Shown here: in pieces, positions 15,071 through 23,720 of the stretch
Position numbering within the stretch: the stretch's first letter is position 1
Layout: every line of letters starts with the position of its first letter
Assembly (NCBI GenBank): GCA_900318335.1
Contig: ONKF01000026.1
Span: forward strand, 1 to 45,062
Source: an uncultured Prevotellaceae bacterium
GTDB lineage: Bacteria; Bacteroidota; Bacteroidia; Bacteroidales; Muribaculaceae
Direction of reading: 5' to 3'
DNA length: 45,062 bases
Notes under the pieces: generated by a model
The model's input: only the letters and a program-made list of their open reading frames with translations
Database searches by the model: none
Told to the model about the DNA's origin: nothing
Made by a program: the position numbers and the translations under genes

Positions 15071-17863
15071 ATGAAAAATTCATTACTTTTTCGCCTGGTC
15101 GTCCTGACTGTGGCCGTGATGTGTGCCCTGGGTGTCAACGCTCAGGAGGCCTATGCCTGGTACTCGCCTGGGGCCAATTCGCTGACGTTCTGCTACGACA
15201 ACGAGCGCAGTCTCTGTGTAGGTACGACCTATGACTTGAACGATGGCGACACCGAGCCAGGTTGGATAACTGATGGCAACATTATCTTTGTGAAGCATGT
15301 TTCCTTTCACCACTCGTTCGCCGATTTCCGCCCGACGTCGACCTACCACTGGTTCTATCAAATGAGTAACCTTGAATCCATCAATGGGATGAGGTACCTG
15401 AACACCAGCGAGGTGACGCGCATGGATTATATGTTTCATGCCTGCTATAAATTGACGAGCATTGACTTGAGTTATTTCAACACTACCAATGTGACAAGCA
15501 TGTCTGGCATGTTCTCCCGTTGCTCCGGCTTGACAACACTTGACTTGAGCACCTTCAACACGGCCAATGTGGAAGCCATGGATTATATGTTCAATGCTTG
15601 TACCAATCTGACAACCATCTATGTCGGTACCGGATGGAGCACCGAGGCTGTGACCAAATCTACAGACATGTTCTACAACTGCACCTGCCTGCTGGGCGGC
15701 AAGGGCACACCCTACGATGCCAACCATGTGGATAAGGCCTATGCCCACCTCGACGGCAAAGATGGCCTCCCAGGCTATTTGAGCGATATCGTTCCTGGGC
15801 CCTATGCCTGCTTCACGACGGAGGACAAGACGCTGACGTTCTACTACGATAACCAACGCAATACTCGCTTGGGCAAGACCTATGACCTGAACGTGGGAAA
15901 CAACAATTCTGGTTGGAGAAATGATGGCACCAACGATTTAGTGAAGAAGGTGGTCTTTGACCCGTCGTTCGCTGAGGCCCGACCCACGACCACCTACGGT
16001 TGGTTTTACGGCATGCAGTGGATGAAATCCATCGAGGGCTTGGAGTATCTGAACACCAGTGAGGTGACTCTTATGAATTACATGTTCTATGACTGCAGTG
16101 ACTTGACGAGCATTGACTTGAGTCATTTCAACACCGACAAGGTGACACGCATGCCTGGCCTGTTCTGCTACTGCCAAAAACTTAAGAGCCTTGACCTGAG
16201 CACCTTCAATACAGCCAAGGTGGAAGCCATGGATTATATGTTCTCTATGTGTGTCAATCTGCAAACCATCTATGTTGGCAGCGGATGGAGCACCGAGGTT
16301 GTGGAAGATTCCGATGATATGTTCTATGGCTGTACGGACCTGGTGGGTGGCAAAGGCACGACCTATGATAGGGACCACATCGGAACAGAATATGCCCATC
16401 TCGACGGCGGTGAGAGCGACCCGGGCTACTTGAGCGATATCATTCCTGCACCCTATGCCTGCTACACCGCCGAGGACGCGACGCTGGTATTCTACTACGA
16501 TAACGTGCGCGGTCCTCGCCCAGGCAAGACCTACGACCTGAACACCGAAAACAACGAAACTGCCTGGCACGCCGATGGCATCAGCACCAATGTGACCAAG
16601 GTGGTGTTTGACCCGTCGTTCGACGAGGCCCGCCCGACGACCACCTGTGGTTGGTTTCGCGGTATGACGTTGCTTCGACCCGTCGAGGGCATGGCGTATT
16701 TGAACACCAGTGAGGTGACCAGTATGAAGCAGATGTTCTATAACTGCAATGAATTGACGAGCCTTGACTTGAGCCATTTCAACACCGCCAAGGTGACAGA
16801 CATGTCGGGCATGTTCTCTCTTTGCGTTTATTTGACGAGCCTTGACTTGAGCACCTTCAACACCGCCAATGTGGAAGCCATGGATTCTATGTTCCATGCC
16901 TGTGTCAGTCTGAAAACTATCTATGTCGGCGACGGATGGAGCACAGCGGCTGTGACCGAATCCGAGAAAATGTTCAATGACTGCATCGACCTGGCGGGCG
17001 ACAAAGGCACGAGCTACGACAGCAACCACATTGACAAAGAATACGCCCACATCGATGGCGGCTCCAGCGACCCGGGCTACTTGAGCTATATCGCGCCCCA
17101 GACCTATGCCTGCTACACAGCCGAGAACACGACGCTGACGTTCTACCACGACTACTATCGCAGTACCCGAACGGGCACGACCTACGACTTGAACGATAGC
17201 GCTGTCGAGCCCGATTGGGCTACCGATGGCACTAATGCCAAGGTGACGCGGGTGGCCTTCGACCCCTCGTTCGCCGACGTCCGCCCGACGTTCACCTGCT
17301 ACTGGTTCTACGAAATGAGGAAACTTGAATCCATCACTGGAATGAACTACCTGAACACCAGCGAGGTGACGCGTATGGATGCCATGTTCAATCGCTGCTA
17401 TAAATTGACGAGCCTGGACTTGAGCAGTTTCAATACCACCAATGTGATGGATTTGAGCGAGATGTTCAGGAACTGCAGTGCGCTGCAGACCATTTATGCG
17501 GGAGACGGTTGGAGGATGAGTGACATGGCTCAAGCGTTCTCTAGAAATGTGTTCAATGACTGCACCAGTCTGGTGGGTGGTCAGGGCACGGCCTACGACG
17601 CCGCCCATGTGGATGCTGGCTATGCCCACATCGATGGCGGCCCCAGCAACCCGGGCTACTTCAGCGAAAAGCCTGATTTCATCCGTGGCGACGTGGATGG
17701 CGACGGCAAAGTTGACATCGCCGACGTGACGGCTCTGATTGACCTGCTGATAGGTGGCGATACTATCAGCAACCTGGCCGCAGACTGCGACCAGAACGGC
17801 AGCATCAACATCAGCGACGCCACCGCCCTTATTGACTACCTGCTGGTCGGCCAGTGGAATTAA
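15071..17863 (+). CDS. Large BspA/DUF285-type surface protein with dockerin-like C-terminus
   Basis: 930 residues from ATG 15071 (an ATG four codons upstream is also possible). The signal peptide MKNSLLFRLVVLTVAVMCALGVNAQ matches that of the broken gene at 5462, which decides the start. It has four long units of about 205 residues. Each begins with YAC(Y/F)TxExxTLxFYYD and a PTxTxxWFYxM segment, then two or three NTSEVTxMxxMFxxCxxLTSLDLS repeats (DUF285), a TIYVGxGWS strand, and a closing GGxGTxYDxxHxDxxYAHxDGGxSDPGYLS segment. The dockerin pair at the end reads GDVDGDGKVDIADVT and ADCDQNGSINISDAT. This is the intact paralogue that shows what the 5462/6454 gene lost. Probable surface-exposed or secreted adhesin-like protein. 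Confidence 0.9.
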   Translation: MKNSLLFRLVVLTVAVMCALGVNAQEAYAWYSPGANSLTFCYDNERSLCVGTTYDLNDGDTEPGWITDGNIIFVKHVSFHHSFADFRPTSTYHWFYQMSNLESINGMRYLNTSEVTRMDYMFHACYKLTSIDLSYFNTTNVTSMSGMFSRCSGLTTLDLSTFNTANVEAMDYMFNACTNLTTIYVGTGWSTEAVTKSTDMFYNCTCLLGGKGTPYDANHVDKAYAHLDGKDGLPGYLSDIVPGPYACFTTEDKTLTFYYDNQRNTRLGKTYDLNVGNNNSGWRNDGTNDLVKKVVFDPSFAEARPTTTYGWFYGMQWMKSIEGLEYLNTSEVTLMNYMFYDCSDLTSIDLSHFNTDKVTRMPGLFCYCQKLKSLDLSTFNTAKVEAMDYMFSMCVNLQTIYVGSGWSTEVVEDSDDMFYGCTDLVGGKGTTYDRDHIGTEYAHLDGGESDPGYLSDIIPAPYACYTAEDATLVFYYDNVRGPRPGKTYDLNTENNETAWHADGISTNVTKVVFDPSFDEARPTTTCGWFRGMTLLRPVEGMAYLNTSEVTSMKQMFYNCNELTSLDLSHFNTAKVTDMSGMFSLCVYLTSLDLSTFNTANVEAMDSMFHACVSLKTIYVGDGWSTAAVTESEKMFNDCIDLAGDKGTSYDSNHIDKEYAHIDGGSSDPGYLSYIAPQTYACYTAENTTLTFYHDYYRSTRTGTTYDLNDSAVEPDWATDGTNAKVTRVAFDPSFADVRPTFTCYWFYEMRKLESITGMNYLNTSEVTRMDAMFNRCYKLTSLDLSSFNTTNVMDLSEMFRNCSALQTIYAGDGWRMSDMAQAFSRNVFNDCTSLVGGQGTAYDAAHVDAGYAHIDGGPSNPGYFSEKPDFIRGDVDGDGKVDIADVTALIDLLIGGDTISNLAADCDQNGSINISDATALIDYLLVGQWN

Positions 17864-17886
17864 TCCTATAACATAATCTACGTTAT

Positions 17887-17925
17887 ATCCCTCATGCTCT
17901 CGCGGGCATGAGGGATTTGTTTCTT
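17887..17925 (+). terminator. Terminator after the large DUF285 gene
   Basis: A perfect 11-bp stem, 17887-17897 / 17906-17916, followed by TTTGTTTCTTC. The sequence from there to 18076 holds nothing recognisable. Confidence 0.8.
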
Positions 17926-18076
17926 CTCACTTGAACTCATCCATCTGGGGCTGGAGGCTACCGCTTCAAAAGCTAAAGAGAGTGTGTCAAAACTCTCGGC
18001 CATTAGGACGATTAAAAATCCAGAGGTCTAAAATAGCACATCCACATTTTGTTATTGTTCGCCTTTATCAGACGAA

Positions 18077-18757
18077 CTACAGTTTCCAACCTTTGCTTTT
18101 GAGAAATTTCTTGCAATCGTTGCAGAAGGATTCCGTTTGGGCAAATTTGTAACCATGCTCGGCATCCACCATCATGCAGCGCTCATCTTTACAGTGAGGC
18201 AGCCCGAAAGCGTGCCCCAACTCATGCAGCATCAGTTCCTGCATGTCATCATCACTTAGCGGCTTTAATGTCCTGGGCCTCAACGATGAAATAACCGATA
18301 CACTATCACCGATGTAGCTGATGCCGAAGATGCCGAATGTGGATGATTTCTCATTTTTATCATAAATGATCTGGCGGGTTAGGCCGAGTGCATAACCTCC
18401 ATTTCTGAACCTCATGAGGTCATCAAGCAGCCCCGTGCCCTTGTATCTGTCGCGAGGCTTGTAATAGTACTTTTGGGGCAGAGGGATTGATGTTTTGATA
18501 AGTATTACCGACGGGTAAAATTTTTGCAACTGATCCCTGAGTTGAGCCGCCTTTGCCTCTGGGAAGTCATCATAGCGGTAGATGTAGATTGTGGCGATTG
18601 ACTGTTCGCGTGATTTCGCTTGTTGAGAGGTGGTTTTGGCTGGTGCCTGTTTTGCTTGCTCTTTTTGGTGGCCACGACTTTGCTTACCGCCACAAGCCAC
18701 CATGATTACACACAGAATAATCGTTGCAATTACCGGAATAATCTTCTTGGTTCTCAT
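18077..18757 (-). CDS. Exported lipoprotein archaemetzincin-family zinc metallopeptidase
   Basis: 226 residues. A lipoprotein signal (hydrophobic 6-20, lipobox MVAC with Cys22) and a low-complexity linker (23-52) precede the catalytic region. The metal site is H178-E179-xx-H182-xx-G185-xx-H188, immediately followed by C189, C194-M195-M196 and C212-ND-C215. That is the archaemetzincin signature HExxHxxGxxHCx4CxM...CxxC, with a 15-residue rather than 17-residue spacer before CxxC. Archaemetzincins bind one catalytic and one structural zinc. Most described members are not lipoproteins, so outer-membrane or periplasmic anchoring here is unusual. It is last in a four-gene minus-strand operon, 23 nt after the PP2C gene. 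Confidence 0.85.
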   Translation of the reverse strand: MRTKKIIPVIATIILCVIMVACGGKQSRGHQKEQAKQAPAKTTSQQAKSREQSIATIYIYRYDDFPEAKAAQLRDQLQKFYPSVILIKTSIPLPQKYYYKPRDRYKGTGLLDDLMRFRNGGYALGLTRQIIYDKNEKSSTFGIFGISYIGDSVSVISSLRPRTLKPLSDDDMQELMLHELGHAFGLPHCKDERCMMVDAEHGYKFAQTESFCNDCKKFLKSKGWKL

Positions 18758-18780
18758 GTCGTGCAGACTTTTATATTTGT

Positions 18781-19446
18781 TTAATCAATCTCAATGATAA
18801 TGGCAGAGTAGTTGTCGGTTGCCTTCTCCCGGCAGATGAGTTTGTATTTTTCAGCAACCTGGTCGACGTCCTTGGCACATTGCAGTGTGTGCAGCAGGAT
18901 TTCGTCATCGATGGCATTATACAGCCCATCGGTGCACAGCAGGATGCGGTCAAGCGGCTCCAACTGCACAGTCTTCACCTCGGGAATGGCACTCTCGGGA
19001 TGGCCCGTGAAGAAGGCGCGGGTTATCTCAGAATGCCCAAAGGGGTTACTGTCCACATGGTCAATGGTGCGGTATTTCACATAGCCCTTGATATCGATGA
19101 CGTAGCAGCGGCTGTCACCAGCGTGGGCGATGGTTGCCTGATTGCCCTCCACACTGGCCATAACCAGGGTTGTGCCCATCTCACTCAAGCCGGATTGCCC
19201 GTCAAGCGCGGTGCTTGCAGCCTTTGCCGCGTTGATTACCTTCTCGCATGAATCCGGCTCATCATGCCCCTGCCAGTAGGCCATGAACGCATCGCTTACC
19301 GCACGGCTTGCCACCTCGCCTCCGAAGTGTCCGCCCATGCCGTCACACACGACAAACAGAGTCCTGTTATTGTGCACCTCAATGATGCCGCAACAGTCCT
19401 CGTTGTTCTGCCGTGGACCTTTCTCTGAAAACTGAACGTATCTCAT
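18781..19446 (-). CDS. PP2C-family serine/threonine phosphatase
   Basis: 221 residues, a stand-alone soluble PPM/PP2C catalytic domain. Visible metal-binding and core motifs are QNNED (13-17), VVCDGMGGHFGG (33-44), GTTLVMA and AHAGDSRCYVI in the middle, LLCTDGLYNAI, and the terminal TDN motif. It removes phosphate from Ser/Thr residues using Mn/Mg. No kinase is encoded nearby, so the substrate is unknown. The ATG at 19446 is preferred; a TTG at 19455 would overlap the upstream stop codon (19450-19448). Tight spacing with both neighbours suggests one transcript and a shared process. Confidence 0.93.
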   Translation of the reverse strand: MRYVQFSEKGPRQNNEDCCGIIEVHNNRTLFVVCDGMGGHFGGEVASRAVSDAFMAYWQGHDEPDSCEKVINAAKAASTALDGQSGLSEMGTTLVMASVEGNQATIAHAGDSRCYVIDIKGYVKYRTIDHVDSNPFGHSEITRAFFTGHPESAIPEVKTVQLEPLDRILLCTDGLYNAIDDEILLHTLQCAKDVDQVAEKYKLICREKATDNYSAIIIEID

Positions 19447-19447
19447 C

Positions 19448-19984
19448 CTACTCAAGGTAGTACAGGTTGCTGTAATTGAAAATGGTCAGTTCGGACTTGA
19501 CGTCGTCCAGTTCCTTCATTCGCATGGGAGTGTCCTTCAGCCCATATTGGTCGATGCAATCCCTCAAGCGTTGGGTGAATTTCACCATTTCCTTGTCAAT
19601 CTCCTCCTGGGTCGCGGTGATGCCATAGTCAATTGCTTCCTGCAACTCTGAGATAATCATCCCCGAGAACAATCCATGAAGGTGGTATTGCTCGGCAAAC
19701 TGATTAGCATAGCACCAGATGCCGATGCAGGTTTTGTCACGCAGGAATTGCACATAGCGTCCATCGACCATAAAACGTCGATATTGGCCATCGCTGTCAG
19801 GCACCGAAAACAAGCCGTACTTGTTACCATGACCCAGCATGAGTACCGTGTCATCATTGCGGATAGCCCGCTGGACAGCGCTATTGGTGCTGGCTTCGGT
19901 GATATGTGCCGAGAGGTCCTCCCGCTGCTCGTACAGTAGCGAGAGGAACTGGGTAGTAGGGTCGTTTGCGTGTATTACAGTCAT
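19448..19984 (-). CDS. Small protein with clan CD (caspase/gingipain-like) His-Cys pattern
   Basis: 178 residues with no signal peptide, so probably cytoplasmic. I do not recognise a named family. A hydrophobic strand ending in a His-Gly (TVLML-G-H52-G53) is followed about 40 residues later by a second hydrophobic strand ending in Cys (CIGIW-C91). This is the arrangement of the catalytic dyad in clan CD cysteine peptidases (caspases, metacaspases, gingipains, CHAT). After Cys91 comes a helical stretch (FAEQYHLHGLFSGMIISELQEAI) and a charged C-terminal half. It could instead be a non-catalytic relative. The ATG at 19984 follows the stop of the upstream lipoprotein by 4 nt and its own stop lies at the PP2C start, so the genes are co-translated. 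Confidence 0.75.
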   Translation of the reverse strand: MTVIHANDPTTQFLSLLYEQREDLSAHITEASTNSAVQRAIRNDDTVLMLGHGNKYGLFSVPDSDGQYRRFMVDGRYVQFLRDKTCIGIWCYANQFAEQYHLHGLFSGMIISELQEAIDYGITATQEEIDKEMVKFTQRLRDCIDQYGLKDTPMRMKELDDVKSELTIFNYSNLYYLE

Positions 19985-19988
19985 AACT

Positions 19989-21110
19989 TTACTCTTCTTC
20001 TTCTTCATAAGGGATAATATCAGCCAACTTGCCAATCAGGCGGCTATATATGTCGGCAGTCATGTTTCCATAGGATATGCCCTGCTTCTCGGGCAATGCA
20101 GCCGCAATGGTCTGGCGTGCTGCCATCCATCGCGAGAATGTGGATTTCAACGTGTTCACGCGCTCGGCGACAATGCTATCGCTCGGCAGATTTTCATCAA
20201 TCCCCATCTCTCTCAGGTCATCAGCATCCTCTGGAACAGAATGATCGGCAATCCACTTCTCCCATTCAGCAGGTGTGACGGTCTTGCCCTGTTGCTGATA
20301 GGCCGTGTTCCCGGAAATAATGCCACGTTCAATCTCCAACTCAGCACGACGGTTGCTCGACAGGTTCTCATAGTAACCTTCCACCTCCATGGGTTTCATG
20401 CTGTACCATTCTTGCTTGTAGGATACTTCATTCCAGAATGCGAAGCGGGCTTTATTCAGGTCGTGCCATGCCTCATATTCCTCTTGAACCAGCGGCTTCA
20501 GCTTTGCGGGTGCAGCCGATATCCATTGCCTGTAGGACTCAATCGTGCGATAATAGTCAACCATCGCATCCACATAGCACATGAAATTCATTTCAAATTG
20601 CGTCTGCGATGAGAATTTATACACGACCTTGCCTATCTCCCCAATGATTGAGTCGGCAGGCACCGATGGCACAGCCTTATGGAAGATATCCATCGCGGAC
20701 TTGACAGCGATGGCCCATTGCAGCTTGTCGTTGGCATTGCCGCTCATGTTGACCAGATTGCCCATTCTCATGAAACGGTTGGCCAAGCGCATGGCAGCCG
20801 AGTCGCGATGTGTTACCGTAAATTCATCAGCATCGTCCAGATATTCCTTGGCAAGTTCGATTTGATTATAAAAAGCGAGAATGTCTTCGATGGAGTGAAC
20901 CTCAGCCAGACCGAGCAAATCGGCAGCAGAAATGGGGCTTTGCGTGATGGCGTTTTCAATATAGGCAATACTATCCTCACCCGTTATACCCTCAGGTACA
21001 TTCACAGTGTCGCGCGGGTCAAGGCTCGATCCGGGGTTGGCAGAGGAGAATCCACTACAGGCTGATGACAGCACTATTGCAAACAGGATGACAATGTATA
21101 TCTTCTTCAT
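19989..21110 (-). CDS. Lipoprotein of unknown function, first gene of the PP2C operon
   Basis: 373 residues. The signal peptide ends in lipobox SSAC (Cys18), followed by an acidic, Ser/Asn-rich linker. The rest is predicted mostly alpha-helical, with no catalytic motif I can name. A C-terminal helical segment (AERVNTLKSTFSRWMAARQTIAAALP) slightly resembles LprI-type helical domains, but this is weak. It ends in a run of five Glu. Cell location is inferred as periplasmic or outer-membrane anchored. It leads an operon with the putative His/Cys protein, PP2C and archaemetzincin, so it may be the envelope sensor or substrate of that module. Confidence 0.8.
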   Translation of the reverse strand: MKKIYIVILFAIVLSSACSGFSSANPGSSLDPRDTVNVPEGITGEDSIAYIENAITQSPISAADLLGLAEVHSIEDILAFYNQIELAKEYLDDADEFTVTHRDSAAMRLANRFMRMGNLVNMSGNANDKLQWAIAVKSAMDIFHKAVPSVPADSIIGEIGKVVYKFSSQTQFEMNFMCYVDAMVDYYRTIESYRQWISAAPAKLKPLVQEEYEAWHDLNKARFAFWNEVSYKQEWYSMKPMEVEGYYENLSSNRRAELEIERGIISGNTAYQQQGKTVTPAEWEKWIADHSVPEDADDLREMGIDENLPSDSIVAERVNTLKSTFSRWMAARQTIAAALPEKQGISYGNMTADIYSRLIGKLADIIPYEEEEE

Positions 21111-21181
21111 AATTACGTATTGTTATTTGTCTTTTGGCTTTATTACACCATTATTTTCCTTGTTATTTGGCAATTCCGATG

Positions 21182-21189
21182 CAAAAGTA
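21182..21189 (-). promoter_or_regulatory. -7 element of the PP2C operon
   Basis: Minus-strand TACTTTTG, about 72 nt upstream of the start at 21110. No convincing -33 is seen. Confidence 0.55.
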
Positions 21190-21282
21190 ATCAAGATTAC
21201 TGAAAATCACATCTTCATTACTCCAAAACTTCAAAAACAGATGTAAATCTATTGTCGCATGGCGGACTATCATCTTAAAGAT

Positions 21283-21317
21283 AAAGCGACCTGCTGACAT
21301 CTTCAGCAGGTCGCTTT
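21283..21317 (-). terminator. Bidirectional-looking terminator of the barrel-protein gene
   Basis: A perfect 15-bp stem, 21283-21297 / 21303-21317, with a 5-nt loop, flanked by A and T runs. It lies 26 nt past the stop of the minus-strand gene ending at 21344. Confidence 0.85.
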
Positions 21318-21343
21318 TGTGATTTCCGATAAGGAGGGCGCCG

Positions 21344-23572
21344 TCAGTTGCCGCTTCTCAGGCCGCCCACCAGGTCGTCATTCTCGACAGTGGTCTCGGT
21401 TTTCTTGACTTGGGTATTGCTGGAACCGAATGCGTAGCTTACCGAGAGTTGCACGTTGCGCTGGTTGAAGTGACCCACGCTGTGGTTCACATAGTCGCCT
21501 TGTGTGATATATCCTTTAGACACCTGGTGCTTGCGCAGGATGGAATTGGCGTTCACTTTCACCGTCAATCGGTTATCTTTCAGGAAAGACCGCGACAGTC
21601 CCAACATGATAGTCGGGTAGGGCATAGCACTGTAGCCATACACATGACGCAGGTCATGGCCGATTTCGTACCACATGCATGTCGCCGTAGCACGCAACTT
21701 CCACGGCAGTTTCTGTGACAATTGGGCATACAGGTTGCCGCCCCAACCGCTGTTGGTCAAGTTCTGTGATGGATTGCGGTAGCGTTTATAGCACACCTCG
21801 CCGTTCATGACAAGGGTGGTCTTGCCTGTCATCATCCACTGCACGAAACCGCCCACGCCGGCCATCAGATAACGGCAGTCGTTGCTGTAGGTCATGTACA
21901 CGATGCCGTCATGGGCGGTGCGATAGGAACCAATGAGATTATTGGTGATGGTTATGGTAGGCTTGACATTGAAGGTCAACCGGTTACCTGTATGCTGGAA
22001 GTTGAGACTCACCACATTGTTGCGTGCGCTGGACAGGTGCGGATTGCCATATTCTATCGTTGATGTGTAGCGCTTCACTGCCGGATTGAGATACTGAATG
22101 CCCGGGCGGTTCAGGCTCGTTGCCCACGATAGACGCAGGCTGTTGAACGGTGTCATCTGCCAGTGAACACTTGCCGAGGGCACCAGGTCATGAAGGTCAC
22201 GCCCGAAGGGTTCCCCGTCGCCATTGGGGTAACTGGCCCGGAAGTGGCTGTACTCGTAACGCACGCCGCCGCGCAGGGTAACATCGCCCACCTTGTATCG
22301 CCATGAGGCATAGGCGGCGCCCACGTGCATATTGTGCCTGAAGCGGGTGTCGGTGTCGAGTTCTTCAGCGCTGTCATACTGCATACGGTTGTGGCTTTTG
22401 TTCAGCCTCAGGATGTACTTGCCGCCCACCTCCAGCAGATGATGGCTCCATAACGGCAGTTGGTAGTCCAATTGCCAAGTGTGTTCGATAAAGCGTTCCT
22501 TACCCCACTTGTTATAACTTGTGTAGTCAAATGGTGGATTAATCAGGTTGATGAGCGTGTCGTACTGTTCCTCTTGTTGGCCTGTGGTCGAGAACATGTA
22601 GGAGGCGGTCAGGACTTCATCCTTGCGGTTGGTGCGGTGCTCCCAGTCGGCACGGCCGTTCCACGACATGCCACCATACCGTGGCACGTTAAACGGGTTG
22701 TCATAAGAAGTAATCAACTGTCCTGCCGCATCGTGATACTCGATGTGGCTGTCGCCGTAGATGTTCAGACCGTAGCGGTAGCCACCGAAAGATGCAGTGA
22801 TTAAGTTCAGCGAATCGATTTCCAGGCTGGCGTTCAGGCTCAGGTTATATACCCACGCTGGTTGCTCGTTGCGATAGAGGTTATACATCGTGTTGCCCGT
22901 GTCCTTATAGGTCGTCCAAGTCTCGTCCTCGCCTGCAAACATACGGCGGGCCTGTTTCTGGAAAAATCCGGTTGCTCCCAGCGTGAATTTACCCGCGCGT
23001 GCTGCAACGTAGGCACTCGCATTGGGCGACCCAAAGGTGTTAATCGAGGCCGACACCGTGCCGTTGACACCCTCGATGCGCACGCCCTCCACGGTGACGA
23101 TATTCAAGATGGCTGTCGCTCCCTCGGCATCATAGCGGGCGCCAGGTTCGGTAATTACCTCGATGCGCTTGATCATGCTGGCTGGCATGGCGCGCAACAC
23201 CTCCCTGGGGTTGGACGACAAGGCGGGGTCGGGGTGGCCGTTCTTGTAAATCTTGAAACTTTCGCCGCCATTGACGCGCACATTGTCTTGGCCGTCAACG
23301 CTCACAAGCGGCACCTTGCGCAACATGTCGAGCACGGTGCTCGTGCGTGCCTCGGGATCGGCCTGCACATTGTAACTCAATCGGTCGTCAAGCGTCTTGA
23401 CCAGTTGGCGCATCGTCACCACCTCCACATCTTTGAGTGCTACGGTATCATTGACGCTTAAAGTGACACTATCCTGTTTTTCTTTGACTGGCACTGCAGT
23501 TTCCTGGGCCAACGTGTTAGCGGCCGTCACCATGACCGCTACCATCACCATGATAATTCTCGACATTTTCAT
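21344..23572 (-). CDS. TonB-dependent-receptor-like outer membrane barrel protein
   Basis: 742 residues from ATG 23572 (another ATG lies at 23566). After a signal peptide (about 1-23, ANTLAQE) and a short linker comes a plug-like domain (LKDVEVVTMRQLV, STVLDMLRKVPLVSVDG, RVNGGESFKIYKNG, IKRIEVITEPGARYDAEG). A large beta-barrel of the OMP_b-brl_3 type follows, ending in a FGSS...GGLRSGN tail. The N-terminal carboxypeptidase-regulatory-like domain usual in this family is missing. The protein is likely an outer-membrane transporter or an exporter-type relative; substrate unknown. It diverges from the histidine kinase gene, which suggests regulation by that two-component system. Confidence 0.87.
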   Translation of the reverse strand: MKMSRIIMVMVAVMVTAANTLAQETAVPVKEKQDSVTLSVNDTVALKDVEVVTMRQLVKTLDDRLSYNVQADPEARTSTVLDMLRKVPLVSVDGQDNVRVNGGESFKIYKNGHPDPALSSNPREVLRAMPASMIKRIEVITEPGARYDAEGATAILNIVTVEGVRIEGVNGTVSASINTFGSPNASAYVAARAGKFTLGATGFFQKQARRMFAGEDETWTTYKDTGNTMYNLYRNEQPAWVYNLSLNASLEIDSLNLITASFGGYRYGLNIYGDSHIEYHDAAGQLITSYDNPFNVPRYGGMSWNGRADWEHRTNRKDEVLTASYMFSTTGQQEEQYDTLINLINPPFDYTSYNKWGKERFIEHTWQLDYQLPLWSHHLLEVGGKYILRLNKSHNRMQYDSAEELDTDTRFRHNMHVGAAYASWRYKVGDVTLRGGVRYEYSHFRASYPNGDGEPFGRDLHDLVPSASVHWQMTPFNSLRLSWATSLNRPGIQYLNPAVKRYTSTIEYGNPHLSSARNNVVSLNFQHTGNRLTFNVKPTITITNNLIGSYRTAHDGIVYMTYSNDCRYLMAGVGGFVQWMMTGKTTLVMNGEVCYKRYRNPSQNLTNSGWGGNLYAQLSQKLPWKLRATATCMWYEIGHDLRHVYGYSAMPYPTIMLGLSRSFLKDNRLTVKVNANSILRKHQVSKGYITQGDYVNHSVGHFNQRNVQLSVSYAFGSSNTQVKKTETTVENDDLVGGLRSGN

Positions 23573-23599
23573 CTTTTGTTTTTTGATTGATTTCGGTGG

Positions 23600-23607
23600 C
23601 AAAATTA
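23600..23607 (-). promoter_or_regulatory. -7 element of the barrel-protein gene
   Basis: Minus-strand TAATTTTG, 28 nt upstream of the start at 23572. Confidence 0.6.
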
Positions 23608-23706
23608 CCGTCATCAATCCTCTCGGCCACGCTCCCGCGACTTACCAAGTCTTAACCAAAAACTTATTTAGTCTTAACGGAGGTGAGGACTAATGGGTTA
23701 TTTGTG

Positions 23707-23714
23707 TATTTTTG
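23707..23714 (+). promoter_or_regulatory. -7 element just before the histidine kinase start
   Basis: TATTTTTG ends only 6 nt before the ATG at 23721, so the transcript would be nearly leaderless. No good -33 is visible, so this is tentative. Confidence 0.4.
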
Positions 23715-23720
23715 CAGGTG

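Noticed and set aside
15083-17629. Long open frames on the minus strand (257 and 563 codons) opposite the DUF285 gene
   Set aside because: They mirror the repeat units of the + strand gene, have no start signals, and their periodic composition comes from the reverse complement of DUF285 repeats.
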